A stretch of DNA of 64,000 nt from an uncultured bacterium (GCA_913056395.1 CAJXMG010000014.1:1-64000); one strand, 5' to 3'. Positions 43,854 to 52,426 are shown, counted from the stretch's first letter. Notes: generated from the letters alone by a model not told the origin. A program made the numbers and translations.

Positions 43854-44957
43854 ATGGCCGGAACGTGGCCGCAGGTCGCGCCCACCCATCCGGCGTATGG
43901 AGGCCGATTGGGCATCATCGAGACGTGGAAATCCAGGTCGCCGCGAAACGATCGCGTCGAGAACACAGTGAGCGCTTTTCTTGAATCGGGTTGTCATGAC
44001 GACCTGCTCAAACGGGTCTCCCGTTTTCAGAGCCAGAATCGCTTCGCTCCCGCGATGCGACTGATGCGAGCCGGGGTCATCCGTTTTCAGCCGTGGCCTG
44101 AAGGCGAGGAGAAGCTCGCTCTTCTCGAGAAGCAGCATGCCCGCCTCGAGTTGGCTGCAGCTCAAGAGAAAGCAGACTCGGAGTTTTCCGCACTCCATGC
44201 CTCCCGCCTTGCGGACCTTCTCGACATCCTCGGTGATCGTGCCGGCTGGCAACTGTGGTCGAGAGCCGCTATCGAAGAGGATCCCTGTGATCCAGAGGGT
44301 TACCTCGCCGTCGCCCGCTCACACTTGCGCCGCTTCAGGCGCGACGCCGATGGTGTCGCGGGTCTCGGTGCACTCCGTTACTTGACGAAGGCATGCCAAC
44401 TGCGACCGGGTCATGGTGAGTGTCTCAGGGATCTTGCTTCTCTCTTGCTGTCACTACGTGCCCCGAAAGCAGCAAAGAAGGTTCTCGCTCCCCTCCAGCG
44501 CGCAGCCGCAGGCGATCCTGTGGTGATGGCGCTGTCTCTCCTCGCTGAAGAACTGCCCGAAGAGAACACTGCCAATGTGCAGGAATTGTTCCTCCGCTGG
44601 GAAACCGGTGTCGAGCCGGTCCACTCCCCCGCGGAGTACTCTGTTTTGCCTTCCACTCGCGGCATCGATCTGTGGGAACTTTCCCAGGATCGTTCCTTGG
44701 TTGCCTATTCAGAGGCCGCCGATACTGAGACTAAAACCATCGAACATTTCTCCGTACTTTCTGGAACCCTGCATCAGGCCATGCCACGGATGGGGATGGG
44801 CGAATTCGTCCGCTTCACTTCCCGTGGAAAAGGCGGAGTGCTGATGGGACAGGCGGAAGAAGGCAGCACCCTCCTCGGACACTGCAGCCGTGCTTCCCAT
44901 GAAGGCCAGCTGTCCCGTCTGCTACAGCAAACCTGTGAAGATGAGGTACGTCGATGA
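43854..44957 (+). CDS. TPR protein with C-terminal roadblock/LC7-like domain
   Basis: 367 residues from the chosen start. Helical TPR-like repeats cover about 40-240 (e.g. GWQLWSRAAIEEDPCDPEGY, LRYLTKACQLRPGHGECL). The last about 100 residues (RGIDLWELSQDRSLVAYSEA, then IEHFSVLSGTLHQAMPRMGM and KGGVLMGQAEEGSTLLGHC) follow the roadblock/LC7 fold pattern: strand, helix, strands, helix. Roadblock proteins such as MglB regulate small GTPases. The start is uncertain: the ATG at 43854, TTG at 43909 (GGAGG close by) and GTG at 43968 are all possible. Its stop overlaps the next gene (ATGA). It is the first gene of the MglA/roadblock block. Confidence 0.65.
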   Translation: MAGTWPQVAPTHPAYGGRLGIIETWKSRSPRNDRVENTVSAFLESGCHDDLLKRVSRFQSQNRFAPAMRLMRAGVIRFQPWPEGEEKLALLEKQHARLELAAAQEKADSEFSALHASRLADLLDILGDRAGWQLWSRAAIEEDPCDPEGYLAVARSHLRRFRRDADGVAGLGALRYLTKACQLRPGHGECLRDLASLLLSLRAPKAAKKVLAPLQRAAAGDPVVMALSLLAEELPEENTANVQELFLRWETGVEPVHSPAEYSVLPSTRGIDLWELSQDRSLVAYSEAADTETKTIEHFSVLSGTLHQAMPRMGMGEFVRFTSRGKGGVLMGQAEEGSTLLGHCSRASHEGQLSRLLQQTCEDEVRR

Positions 44958-45310
44958 AAGAGATCCTGCAAAACCTGCAGCAAATCCCCGGTGTGGTGGG
45001 ATCGATGGTGATGACAGAAGACGGCATGGTCGTCTGCTCTGCCCTCGGCCCGGGATTGGAAAGTGAAACCCTCGCTGCCCTGACTTCGGGAGCCCGCCTC
45101 TCCATACAGAAAGCCGCCATTCACAGCAGCGATGGCAAACCCCATGAAATCGTCCTCGAAGGAACTGAAGGAAACATGCTCCTCCTCGAAATCGGCGACG
45201 CGACTCTCATCGTCGTCACCCACGCCGGACTTGAGTTGGACAGTGGAATGTTGGAAATACGCAGCGTGGCCAGAAAGTTACGCGGGATCCTCGAGATCCA
45301 GGCTTCCTGA
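44954..45310 (+). CDS. Roadblock/LC7 domain protein (MglB-like)
   Basis: 118 residues, the size of a single roadblock domain. MKEILQNLQQIPGVVGSMVM, then GMVVCSALGPGLESETLAAL, NMLLLEIGDATLIVVTHAGL and a C-terminal helix (GMLEIRSVARKLRGIL) give the whole fold. MglB-type proteins form dimers that act as GTPase-activating proteins for MglA. The ATG overlaps the stop of the TPR-roadblock gene, and the MglA-like gene follows 32 bases later, so physical partnership with that GTPase is likely. Confidence 0.85.
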   Translation: MKEILQNLQQIPGVVGSMVMTEDGMVVCSALGPGLESETLAALTSGARLSIQKAAIHSSDGKPHEIVLEGTEGNMLLLEIGDATLIVVTHAGLELDSGMLEIRSVARKLRGILEIQAS

Positions 45311-45342
45311 AAGGAAGCCTAGCCACGGAAACAGGAGCAAAC

Positions 45343-46296
45343 ATGGTTCAGATCAACTTCTCCCTCAAAGAAGTGAACTGCAAGATCGTCTACTACGGTC
45401 CGGGTTTGAGTGGCAAGACCACCAATCTGGAAGTGGTTCATCAAAAGGCACCCCAGACCAGTGTGGGTGACCTCACCAGTATCGCCACCGAAGGTGATCG
45501 CACCCTCTTCTTCGACTTCCTGCCCCTCAATCTGGGTCAGGTCGCCGGCATGAAGACCAAGTTCCAGATCTATACCGTTCCCGGTCAGGTCTATTACAAC
45601 TCCACCCGCAAGCTGGTCCTTCAGGGAGCAGATGGTGTCGTCTTCGTCGCCGATTCCAAACGCGGCAAGATGGATGAAAACATCGAGAGCCTGAAAAACC
45701 TGGAAGAGAACTTGAAGGAGCACGGTCTCTCCTTCGACACCTTGCCGGTGGTCCTGCAATACAACAAGCGTGACCTGCCGGAGGTTTACTCCGTCGAAGA
45801 ACTGGAACAGGAATTGAACCCCGGCAACTTCCCCCATGTGGAAGCGGTCGCACGATCCGGTGAAGGGGTTTTCCCGACTTTGAAAAAGTTGGCAAGCATG
45901 GTTCTGCAATCCCTCAACCAGCAGCATTCTTCTGTCAAAAGTAAATCCACTACTGAGACAGTCTCTCCGAGTGCTGTCACTGAAACTGTGGGGCAAGGGT
46001 CGACAGCATCGAATGAGTCCACTGCATCATCTTCCAGCACCGCCACTGCGGTTGCGACCAACACCACAACCACCACTTCTCCGCAAACGACCACGGCTCG
46101 CAAGACCCGTGCCACCGGAGTGCGCAGGGTATCCACTGCGGCATCGATGACCGCCAGTGCACGTCCGCGCATCGTGACCTCACCGCGGCGTCAGAGAAGC
46201 CGCCGTGGCAAGGCCGTCGGCCTCGCCATCGGTGTCGGTGTCATCCTCACCGCCGTTGCCGCCTGGGCCGCCCACGTCAGTGGCTTTTTCTCCTGA
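45343..46296 (+). CDS. MglA-type small GTPase with Ser/Thr linker and C-terminal membrane anchor
   Basis: 317 residues; typical MglA has about 195. The GTPase domain (1-192) is complete: P-loop YYGPGLSGKTTN (Gly19 to Thr27), the MglA-specific ATEGDRTLFFDFLPL (48-62), VPGQVYYNSTRKLVL (switch II region, 79-93), and NKRD (141-144). After it come a low-complexity linker (about 194-255, Ser/Thr-rich), a basic segment (RPRIVTSPRRQRSRRGK, about 274-290), and one hydrophobic helix (291-310), followed by HVSGFFS. The positive charges just before the helix favour the GTPase domain staying in the cytoplasm, a tail-anchored arrangement. AGGAGC-like ribosome site upstream. It should be membrane-tethered, unlike soluble MglA of Myxococcus. 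Confidence 0.88.
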   Translation: MVQINFSLKEVNCKIVYYGPGLSGKTTNLEVVHQKAPQTSVGDLTSIATEGDRTLFFDFLPLNLGQVAGMKTKFQIYTVPGQVYYNSTRKLVLQGADGVVFVADSKRGKMDENIESLKNLEENLKEHGLSFDTLPVVLQYNKRDLPEVYSVEELEQELNPGNFPHVEAVARSGEGVFPTLKKLASMVLQSLNQQHSSVKSKSTTETVSPSAVTETVGQGSTASNESTASSSSTATAVATNTTTTTSPQTTTARKTRATGVRRVSTAASMTASARPRIVTSPRRQRSRRGKAVGLAIGVGVILTAVAAWAAHVSGFFS

Positions 46297-46315
46297 ATCT
46301 GGAAGGTTCCCAAAA

Positions 46316-46822
46316 ATGATCAGTGACAGCGACCATCTGAGAAACCAGCGCCTCGTCTTCTACAAGGAGGACATCACGCGCATCGATCAGGTCCTCAGCA
46401 ACTTCCTCGACCTTTCCGGCAGCAAATGCAACCTGCTCATCGACAAGGAAGGTCACATGGTGACCTACTGCGGAGATACCAGCTCCATCGACGAGCAGAC
46501 CGTCGCCGCCCTCGTCGCCGGCTCCTACGCCGCCACACGTGAGATGGCCAAGCTCCTCGGAGAAGATGAGTTTTCCGTGCTCTTCCATCAGGGACGCAAG
46601 GACAGCATCCAACTGACGATGGTCGGCGATCGCACCATCATGGCAACCGTCTTCGATGACCAGACCACGGTAGGCATGGTTCGCCTTTACGCCAAGGCCG
46701 CCAGCGATGGGTTGGAAAAGATCTTTGAGGAGATCGGTCACCGTCCGCCCAGTCGCATGCAACTCGACAGCGACTTCGGTGATTCGGCACAGGGTGCCCT
46801 CGACTGTTTCTTCTCTGATTGA
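46316..46822 (+). CDS. Roadblock/LC7 domain protein
   Basis: 168 residues. A short N-terminal helix (RLVFYKEDITRIDQVLSNFL) leads into a roadblock domain: KCNLLIDKEGHMVTYCGDTS, TVAALVAGSYAATREMAKLLGED, QLTMVGDRTIMATVFDDQTT and a final helix. Proteins of this shape accompany MglA genes in several Deltaproteobacteria and related bacteria. I chose the ATG at 46316, with GGAAGG nine bases upstream. It starts 20 bases after the MglA-type gene and is the last gene of the block; the next gene is convergent. The C-terminal tail (about 145-168) is not conserved and may be a docking tail. Confidence 0.82.
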   Translation: MISDSDHLRNQRLVFYKEDITRIDQVLSNFLDLSGSKCNLLIDKEGHMVTYCGDTSSIDEQTVAALVAGSYAATREMAKLLGEDEFSVLFHQGRKDSIQLTMVGDRTIMATVFDDQTTVGMVRLYAKAASDGLEKIFEEIGHRPPSRMQLDSDFGDSAQGALDCFFSD

Positions 46823-46847
46823 GACGCGCGGAGATCTCCGCCAGTGA

Positions 46848-47438
46848 TCAGGTCACTTCCTCGTCCTGCCGCCGATTCTGCTCATCGAGCAGATCGAGGA
46901 GCAGGGCGCGGATGTCCCACTGACGATCCCCGGTCTCGGCCATGAAGAAACACGCCTCGGCAGCGATGCGCATCAGGGCAAAGGCGAGCAGGGCGAGAGC
47001 GATCTCCCGGGCTACATCGCCGAACCCGACGCTTCCGGCCAGCGCATCGGAGAATCCCAGCGCGGTCATCAACTGGAAGATCACCTGCACACCCATCAAC
47101 AGGAAAACAACCCAGGAGAGGCCCAGCAGCAGCCCCCCCATTTGTCTCAGGCGACCATGACGGGTTCCCGCCCGCGGCTGAAAGTTTCTCACCGAGCTTT
47201 CGATGCCACCACGCATCGCTTCTTCCCGTTCAAGTCGGGCGAGCAGTTCGAGGCGTGAACGCCGCTCTTCCTGGCGTTCATTCTCGCGTGCCTGTTTCTC
47301 CACCAGCGCTTTCGATTCCGCAGGAGTGAGTACCCGGGTCTTGCGACCACAAGTCGGGCAAGGAACTTTCGTTCCCAGACTGCTGTCCGGTGCCGACAGT
47401 CCAGCTCCGCAATGTTCGCAGATCGTCGAGATCGCCAT
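46848..47438 (-). CDS. Zinc-ribbon membrane protein with coiled coil
   Basis: 196 residues, family not recognised with certainty. The N-terminus has a zinc ribbon with C7, C10, C27 and C30 (CEHC and CPTC), a charged coiled coil (about 40-80), and two transmembrane helices (about 101-123 and 145-166), the second half recalling DUF4282-type membrane domains. The ending is charged (LLDLLDEQNRRQDEEV). It is convergent with the roadblock gene and downstream of the duplicated-domain lipoprotein gene. A GC-rich palindrome GCGGAGATCTCCGC lies in the short gap after its stop. Role unknown. Confidence 0.7.
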   Translation of the reverse strand: MAISTICEHCGAGLSAPDSSLGTKVPCPTCGRKTRVLTPAESKALVEKQARENERQEERRSRLELLARLEREEAMRGGIESSVRNFQPRAGTRHGRLRQMGGLLLGLSWVVFLLMGVQVIFQLMTALGFSDALAGSVGFGDVAREIALALLAFALMRIAAEACFFMAETGDRQWDIRALLLDLLDEQNRRQDEEVT

Positions 47439-47513
47439 CCGCCCTCACTTCCCTGTTCGCCAGTCTGCCTCATCGCCACAAAACTCCAAAGGGGGATTTT
47501 GACTCCCCCCATG

Positions 47514-47540
47514 AAAAACGCCCGGGTAGCCCCGGGCGTT
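47514..47540 (-). terminator. Rho-independent terminator of the lipoprotein gene
   Basis: On the minus strand AACGCCCGGG pairs with CCCGGGCGTT over 10 bases around a 4-base loop, followed by TTTC. It lies 32 bases after the stop of the lipoprotein gene. Confidence 0.85.
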
Positions 47541-47572
47541 TCCATTCATTTCAAAAGGGTGAGAGGATCTCC

Positions 47573-48376
47573 TCAGGGACGAATCGGGCCCCAATCGGAG
47601 AAGCCGTCGCGTCGCGCCATCTCCCACAGTCGGTTCCCCTCTTCTTCCGGGAGAAGCGGCTGCACTTCGTTGATCCACTCCTCGGAGAGGCGGCTTGGCT
47701 CGGGAATGTATTGATCCCGCAGCGTCCACGGACGGAAGCGATGCACGATGGTGTATTTGCCGGAACGTTCACCCCGGTCCCCCTTGAGGATGATGTTGCC
47801 ACAACCCTTGATCTCTTTTGACCAGGCTTTGGCGTAGTCCCCGGTGATGAAATCCTCGAACGCCCCCTCGGTGACCCCGTCGCGCAGTTCCAGTTTGTGA
47901 GAACCGTAGAGAGCCGGCACCTGACCTTCTGAAGGATCCGGGGTGGCAAAGACGACCACGTAGTCGGTGAAACCGGTGGACTGGCACAGGCTGAAGAGCT
48001 GATCCATGACGTCGCCCACATGCTGACCCACTTCTTCCTCGTAGAGGTCGGTCGCCTCTCCTCCCTCTGGGAAGTAGGAATCGCGCTGGGCCACACTCTC
48101 AAAGAACCAGCCCATTTGGTACTGGCCGACAGATTCTCCGCGATCGCATTTGGAGACTCCGACCGACACACCATTGACCGGCTCACGGAACGCTTCGCGC
48201 AGGGGACCGGCGACAAAGGCCTCGAACTGCTCCTCGGTCACACCCTCCCTGAGGACCAGATCGTGAATTCCCACGAGCGGGCGATCATCACCGGTGGGCA
48301 ATGAGCGCGTTTGAAATTGTTGACAACCGGAAAGGGTCACGACAGTGACACAAAAAATGGCGAGAAATCTCAGCAC
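47573..48376 (-). CDS. Lipoprotein with two copies of one domain
   Basis: 267 residues. The signal peptide ends in a lipobox LSGC, so the protein is lipid-anchored. The rest is an internal duplication of about 110 residues: VGIHDLVLREGVTEEQFEAF and YGSHKLELRDGVTEGAFEDF open the two copies, and each continues with DRGExxGxY, a Phe/Arg segment and RDxYxP, then a helix. The fold may be a dimeric alpha/beta-barrel (ferredoxin-like) domain, in a single chain; that is inference. The preferred start is GTG at 48376, since AGGAG lies within the few bases before it; the ATG at 48391 is the alternative. It has its own terminator. No function is known. Confidence 0.7.
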   Translation of the reverse strand: MLRFLAIFCVTVVTLSGCQQFQTRSLPTGDDRPLVGIHDLVLREGVTEEQFEAFVAGPLREAFREPVNGVSVGVSKCDRGESVGQYQMGWFFESVAQRDSYFPEGGEATDLYEEEVGQHVGDVMDQLFSLCQSTGFTDYVVVFATPDPSEGQVPALYGSHKLELRDGVTEGAFEDFITGDYAKAWSKEIKGCGNIILKGDRGERSGKYTIVHRFRPWTLRDQYIPEPSRLSEEWINEVQPLLPEEEGNRLWEMARRDGFSDWGPIRP

Positions 48377-48440
48377 GGCACACTCCTTCATTCCATTCTG
48401 GAAATCTGAACCTTGGCCGCCTGATTTATTTTTAACCCAG

Positions 48441-48482
48441 AAAAGAAAGCGGGGCGAGACCGCAATCGCGATCTCGCCCCGC
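48441..48482 (-). terminator. Rho-independent terminator of the HEAT-repeat gene
   Basis: On the minus strand GCGGGGCGAGA pairs with TCTCGCCCCGC (11 bp) around a 12-base loop, followed by TTTCTTTTC. It lies 25 bases after the stop of the HEAT-repeat gene. Confidence 0.92.
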
Positions 48483-48506
48483 AGGCATTGAAGTGTCGAG
48501 AGTGAT

Positions 48507-50684
48507 CTAGTTGCCGATCAGTCCCATGGCGCGGGAGGCGGCCTGAATCAGAGCCACTTCCGAGGAGCCCATGGCACCCTTGACGGCATCGATCACCGCC
48601 GGGGAAACCCCGCCGGCACCGGCACCGCGGTGGATGTTGCCGAGTGCAGTCAGTGCAGCCTCGCGCAAATCAACGCTGGCCGCATCACCCTCAGAAACGA
48701 TGCGAACGAGTGCATCGCTGGCTGCGGCGGAACGCAGGTTGGCAAGAGCGTGGCAAGCAGGAATGCGCACTGCGTCGGAAGGATCGTCAAGGGCGCGAAT
48801 CGCACCGTCGACGGCACCACTCAGATCGAATCCCCCACCCGGCATCGACATCCGGTGCAGGGCTTCGGCAGCCATTGCCGCAACGGCCTGACCGTTGGAC
48901 GAATCGGAATCTGCGAGCAATCCCACGAGGAGATCGTTGCGAAGACGCAGGGCATCGATGGCACGGTTGACCACGAATACTCCGGACTCCTCATCGCCGT
49001 AGACCTGCTGGGCCTGGCTGAAGCTGTCCTGATCAGCGAAGACCAGGATCGGAGTGCGACGGGTACGGTAGTCCTTGCGCAAGCGGGCGATCACCTCACC
49101 GGCAGGCATGTCACCGGTCTCGGCAGAGATGGCGATGATGTGCTTGGGGAAGGAGACGGCACGCTCAAGACCCCGCAGGGGATCCTCGTCATTGAAGGAT
49201 TCGATGTTGGCACGGGCGAGCAAGGAACCGACACGCAGGGCATCATCCTGATCCGGGAAGATGGTCAGGGCGACTTTGCGGCTGGCATCGGAAAGGCCCT
49301 CAGCGAGGTTCGGCACCACCTTGTCGGAGTTGCTGAATCCGGGGGCTGCACCCATGAAGGCAACCGCATGAGCGGCGGCGAAACGAACTCCACGGTGATC
49401 GTAGGTCAGAGCACGAATCACAGATCCGGGAACCGCGCTGGTGCCACTGCTGTAATCGAAGGACTCGAGGGTCTTGATCAACTCGATGGCAGCCTGCGGG
49501 CGACGATCGGTGAGAGCAATCTCCACCGCTGCGTCGACGACCTCGGGGGTCATGGAGTAGGCAGAAGAGCGCACGCGCTGCATCTCCAACTCACGGCCGC
49601 GAAGGTTGGAGAGTTCCGACTCGTCAGCGTCACCGGCATCGACCTGGTTAGAGATCACAGCACTGACGTCGCGGTACTCACTCCAGCGGGCCATCTGGTT
49701 GCAGGCATTGAGAGCCATGGCACCGGCACCGGAAGGATTGAGGCTCAGGGCATCGGCAAGGAACTGTTCGGCACGCAGCTCGTTCAGTTCCCAACCCTCG
49801 ACCGACTTCCAGTTCAGGGAGCCGCCGTCCGTCATCCACACGACCGGGTCGTGGTAGGTGCGAACCATTTTGCCACCGTCGATGCTGAAGGCGTGAGCCT
49901 GGTCGGTCAGCAATCCGTAGGCCTCACGACTGCTGCTGCCGGGAATGATCGCATCCGCTGCGGCATTGGCGGCAGAACGAACCAGCGGATCACCGGTGGA
50001 TTCGGCGAGCCAACGCAGGGAAGGCACGGAAACCGGGTGGCCGATCTTCTGCAGTGCGGCAACCGCACCCATCACCACGCCCTGCTCGGAAGCATGAAGG
50101 CAACGGCAAAGGGGCAACACGGCGTCGTCACTGATACGGGTGATGGCCTGAATGGCGAGCACGCGCAACTTCTGCTCCGGCTGTCCCAGACGCTCGACGA
50201 GGCCGGGCAACAGGTAAACACCGTGGTCACTGATGGCACGGTAGAGCAGCTTGGTGCGCTCCAGAAGATCTTCGTCACTGAAGTAGGTGTCGAGCACAGA
50301 GTTGATGGCGTCTTCGTCCATGGAACGACGCTTCGTCTCCAGAGAGGTCAAACGCAACAGGGTGCCCATCTGACCACTGAGAGTGTCATCGCCGGCGCGG
50401 ATCACGCTGATCAGTTCGCCGTATCCGACCTTGTCGACCCAATCGAGGGCCTCCTCAGAAGTGATGTCCAACAAAAGTGCACGCTCAAAACTCTGGCGAG
50501 CCTCGTCAAGTTTTCCCTGCTGGAAAAGGTTGATGCCTTCATCCAGAAGAGCACGGACATCCGATCGGACTTGTGCGTCGACGGTTCCGGTCAAACCCGG
50601 CATTGCCAAAAGCATAGCGATGCATGCGACCAGGATTCCCTTGAGGATCCCGTGACTGCGGTGCTTCATGACCACCTCATTCAT
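48507..50684 (-). CDS. Exported HEAT-repeat protein with TPR and pseudo-receiver domains
   Basis: 725 residues. A signal peptide (hydrophobic GILVACIAMLLAMPGLTG, cleavage near VDAQ) precedes a TPR-like unit (LLDEGINLFQQGKLDEARQS, about 45-80), HEAT-like helices (about 150-270 and 400-460), an alpha/beta segment (about 470-590) that follows the receiver-domain pattern (VALTIFPDQDD, HIIAIS, TPILVFAD, GVFVVNR), and further HEAT repeats (about 595-725). In the receiver-like part the phosphoacceptor Asp and the conserved Lys are replaced, so it should not be phosphorylated. The ATG at 50684 has AGGAGGG ten bases upstream; an ATG five codons later is possible. It is probably periplasmic or surface-exposed and serves as a scaffold. 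Confidence 0.75.
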   Translation of the reverse strand: MNEVVMKHRSHGILKGILVACIAMLLAMPGLTGTVDAQVRSDVRALLDEGINLFQQGKLDEARQSFERALLLDITSEEALDWVDKVGYGELISVIRAGDDTLSGQMGTLLRLTSLETKRRSMDEDAINSVLDTYFSDEDLLERTKLLYRAISDHGVYLLPGLVERLGQPEQKLRVLAIQAITRISDDAVLPLCRCLHASEQGVVMGAVAALQKIGHPVSVPSLRWLAESTGDPLVRSAANAAADAIIPGSSSREAYGLLTDQAHAFSIDGGKMVRTYHDPVVWMTDGGSLNWKSVEGWELNELRAEQFLADALSLNPSGAGAMALNACNQMARWSEYRDVSAVISNQVDAGDADESELSNLRGRELEMQRVRSSAYSMTPEVVDAAVEIALTDRRPQAAIELIKTLESFDYSSGTSAVPGSVIRALTYDHRGVRFAAAHAVAFMGAAPGFSNSDKVVPNLAEGLSDASRKVALTIFPDQDDALRVGSLLARANIESFNDEDPLRGLERAVSFPKHIIAISAETGDMPAGEVIARLRKDYRTRRTPILVFADQDSFSQAQQVYGDEESGVFVVNRAIDALRLRNDLLVGLLADSDSSNGQAVAAMAAEALHRMSMPGGGFDLSGAVDGAIRALDDPSDAVRIPACHALANLRSAAASDALVRIVSEGDAASVDLREAALTALGNIHRGAGAGGVSPAVIDAVKGAMGSSEVALIQAASRAMGLIGN

Positions 50685-51157
50685 GCTCGTTCATCCCTCC
50701 TGTGCCTTGCGACCGGAAACTCATCCGGGCACGACACGTCAGTTGTTGTTTTCTTGGCTCGTAGAACACTGGTTCGTGAAGAAAATCCGGTCAAATCGAT
50801 GCACAGAAAACCGGTGAAACCGGGAGGGTCAAAACCCCCACCCATCACACGCAATCATCCTCCAGCAGCTTCGACCGTCTCTTCATTTCTTTCCGCTCCG
50901 ACGAGTTCACCCGACCCGGTTTGCCGCATCCACACCCACCTCAATAAAAGGCTCAGGAACGGCTCCGGACCGAAATTTGTCGTCGAGAGCAGACCATGTT
51001 GTCTCACAGGTCTCCACCGATGTCGAGGGCTCGCCAGAACTCCTCTGCCATTCCAGACGTTGAAGGAGGGACTACCCCGCTAGGAGGTTGCATCCGGCCC
51101 CCGTCGGGGGTAGCACACGGGGAGTGGTTACCGAGAAAGGCCATCGCACTTAAATTC
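50685..51157. other. Divergent intergenic region of about 470 bases
   Basis: It separates the HEAT-repeat gene and larC and should hold both promoters. I see a CCCCGTCGGGG hairpin near 51103-51113 and an AAGGAGGGA ribosome-like sequence at 51062-51070, but no frame after the latter has a convincing product. No known nickel, cobalt or cobalamin riboswitch motif was recognised. Confidence 0.4.
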
Positions 51158-52426
51158 ATGCAAAATAATGACTTAAGCCCCAACTCCGCTTCTCTGGGAA
51201 GCCCCGAAGAGCTGTTTATCGACGCCAGCAGGGGCGTCGCCGGAGACATGTTCCTGGCAGCGCTGGTCAATTCGGGGATTTCCGAAGATGTCATTCGCGA
51301 GCCTCTGGCGGAAATTTTGCCCCCCCACCGGATCGAATTTGTGACTGAGAATCGGCGTGGAATCGTCGGTCTCGGTGCCCGGGTGACCACTCTGGAGGAC
51401 TCTCCTCCACACCGGACTTTACCGGACCTGCTGAAAGCACTGGAACATCCGATCCTCTCCGATGGAGTGCGTCAAAAGGCGGAAGAGGTTTACCGAAGAC
51501 TGGCGAAGGCGGAAGCGGCGGTTCACGGCATCCCCGAAGAAAAGGTCCACTTTCACGAAGTCGGGGCCATCGATGCCCAGGTCGACATTCTCGGTGTCCT
51601 CCTCGCCATCGAATCGATCTCGCCGAGAAGAATCATCTGTACCTCGCTGCCTTTGGGTCAGGGCCAGGTTCGTGCAGCCCATGGCCTGATACCGGTACCG
51701 GCACCGGCAGTCGTCGAATTGCTCCGCGGTGCCAAAGTTCATGCGGGTCCCATCGGCCGTGAACTGACCACCCCCACCGGAGCCGCCTTGTTGATGAGCC
51801 TTGCCAATGAACAAAGGGAAGCCCCCGAGGGAACTCTGCTGAATCAGGGTTGGGGATTTGGTCAGCGTGTCGCTCCGGAGGACGACCCTGTCAACGGTGT
51901 CCGTCTTTTGCGATTGCAAGGGGCCTCTCCCACCCTCGGCGATGAAGTGCTTCGAATGGAAACCGTCATCGACCATATCTCCGGCGAAGATCTGGGAGGC
52001 ATCGTCGACCGCTGTCTGGAAGCGGGGGCTCTGGAAGCTTTCCTGACACCGATCCAGATGAAGAAATCACGTCCCGGGCATCAGTTGACGGTCCTTGCCC
52101 GTCCCGCAGATGAATCGACTCTCTGCGCTGCACTGCACCGCTGGACCGGGACCCTCGGAATCCGCATCGACTCGCTGCGTCGCAGCGTGTTGAAAAGGGA
52201 ATCTGTGACCATCGAAGCCTGCGGCGAAACGGTTCGTTTCAAACTCGCCTGGTATGGTCACGACCTCATCTCCTCACGACCGGAGCAGCAGGATGTTTCC
52301 CGGTTAGCCGAATCCAGAAACTGGTCCGTCGACCACACCCGACAACAGTTGGCCAGTGCCATCGACGCCTATTTGGCCAAATCCGGGCAATCCCGAAAAT
52401 CGACCTTTTTCGGAGAATCCCAATGA
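51158..52426 (+). CDS. larC: Nickel-pincer cofactor biosynthesis protein LarC
   Basis: 422 residues. LarC inserts nickel into the pincer nucleotide cofactor of lactate racemase-type enzymes, using CTP. Motifs: LFIDASRGVAGDMFLAALV at the N-terminus, EEKVHFHEVGAIDAQVDILG (His-rich, about 130-148), GLIPVPAPAVVELLRG, and TTPTGAALLMSL (about 205), all typical of this DUF111 family. The C-terminal third (IDHISGEDLGGIVDRCLEAG and KKSRPGHQLTVLA) is the hexamerising domain. Here it is one continuous chain, without the frameshift known in Lactobacillus. The ATG at 51158 lacks a clear ribosome site. It overlaps the ECF sigma gene by four bases. No larB or larE is in the window. Confidence 0.9.
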   Translation: MQNNDLSPNSASLGSPEELFIDASRGVAGDMFLAALVNSGISEDVIREPLAEILPPHRIEFVTENRRGIVGLGARVTTLEDSPPHRTLPDLLKALEHPILSDGVRQKAEEVYRRLAKAEAAVHGIPEEKVHFHEVGAIDAQVDILGVLLAIESISPRRIICTSLPLGQGQVRAAHGLIPVPAPAVVELLRGAKVHAGPIGRELTTPTGAALLMSLANEQREAPEGTLLNQGWGFGQRVAPEDDPVNGVRLLRLQGASPTLGDEVLRMETVIDHISGEDLGGIVDRCLEAGALEAFLTPIQMKKSRPGHQLTVLARPADESTLCAALHRWTGTLGIRIDSLRRSVLKRESVTIEACGETVRFKLAWYGHDLISSRPEQQDVSRLAESRNWSVDHTRQQLASAIDAYLAKSGQSRKSTFFGESQ

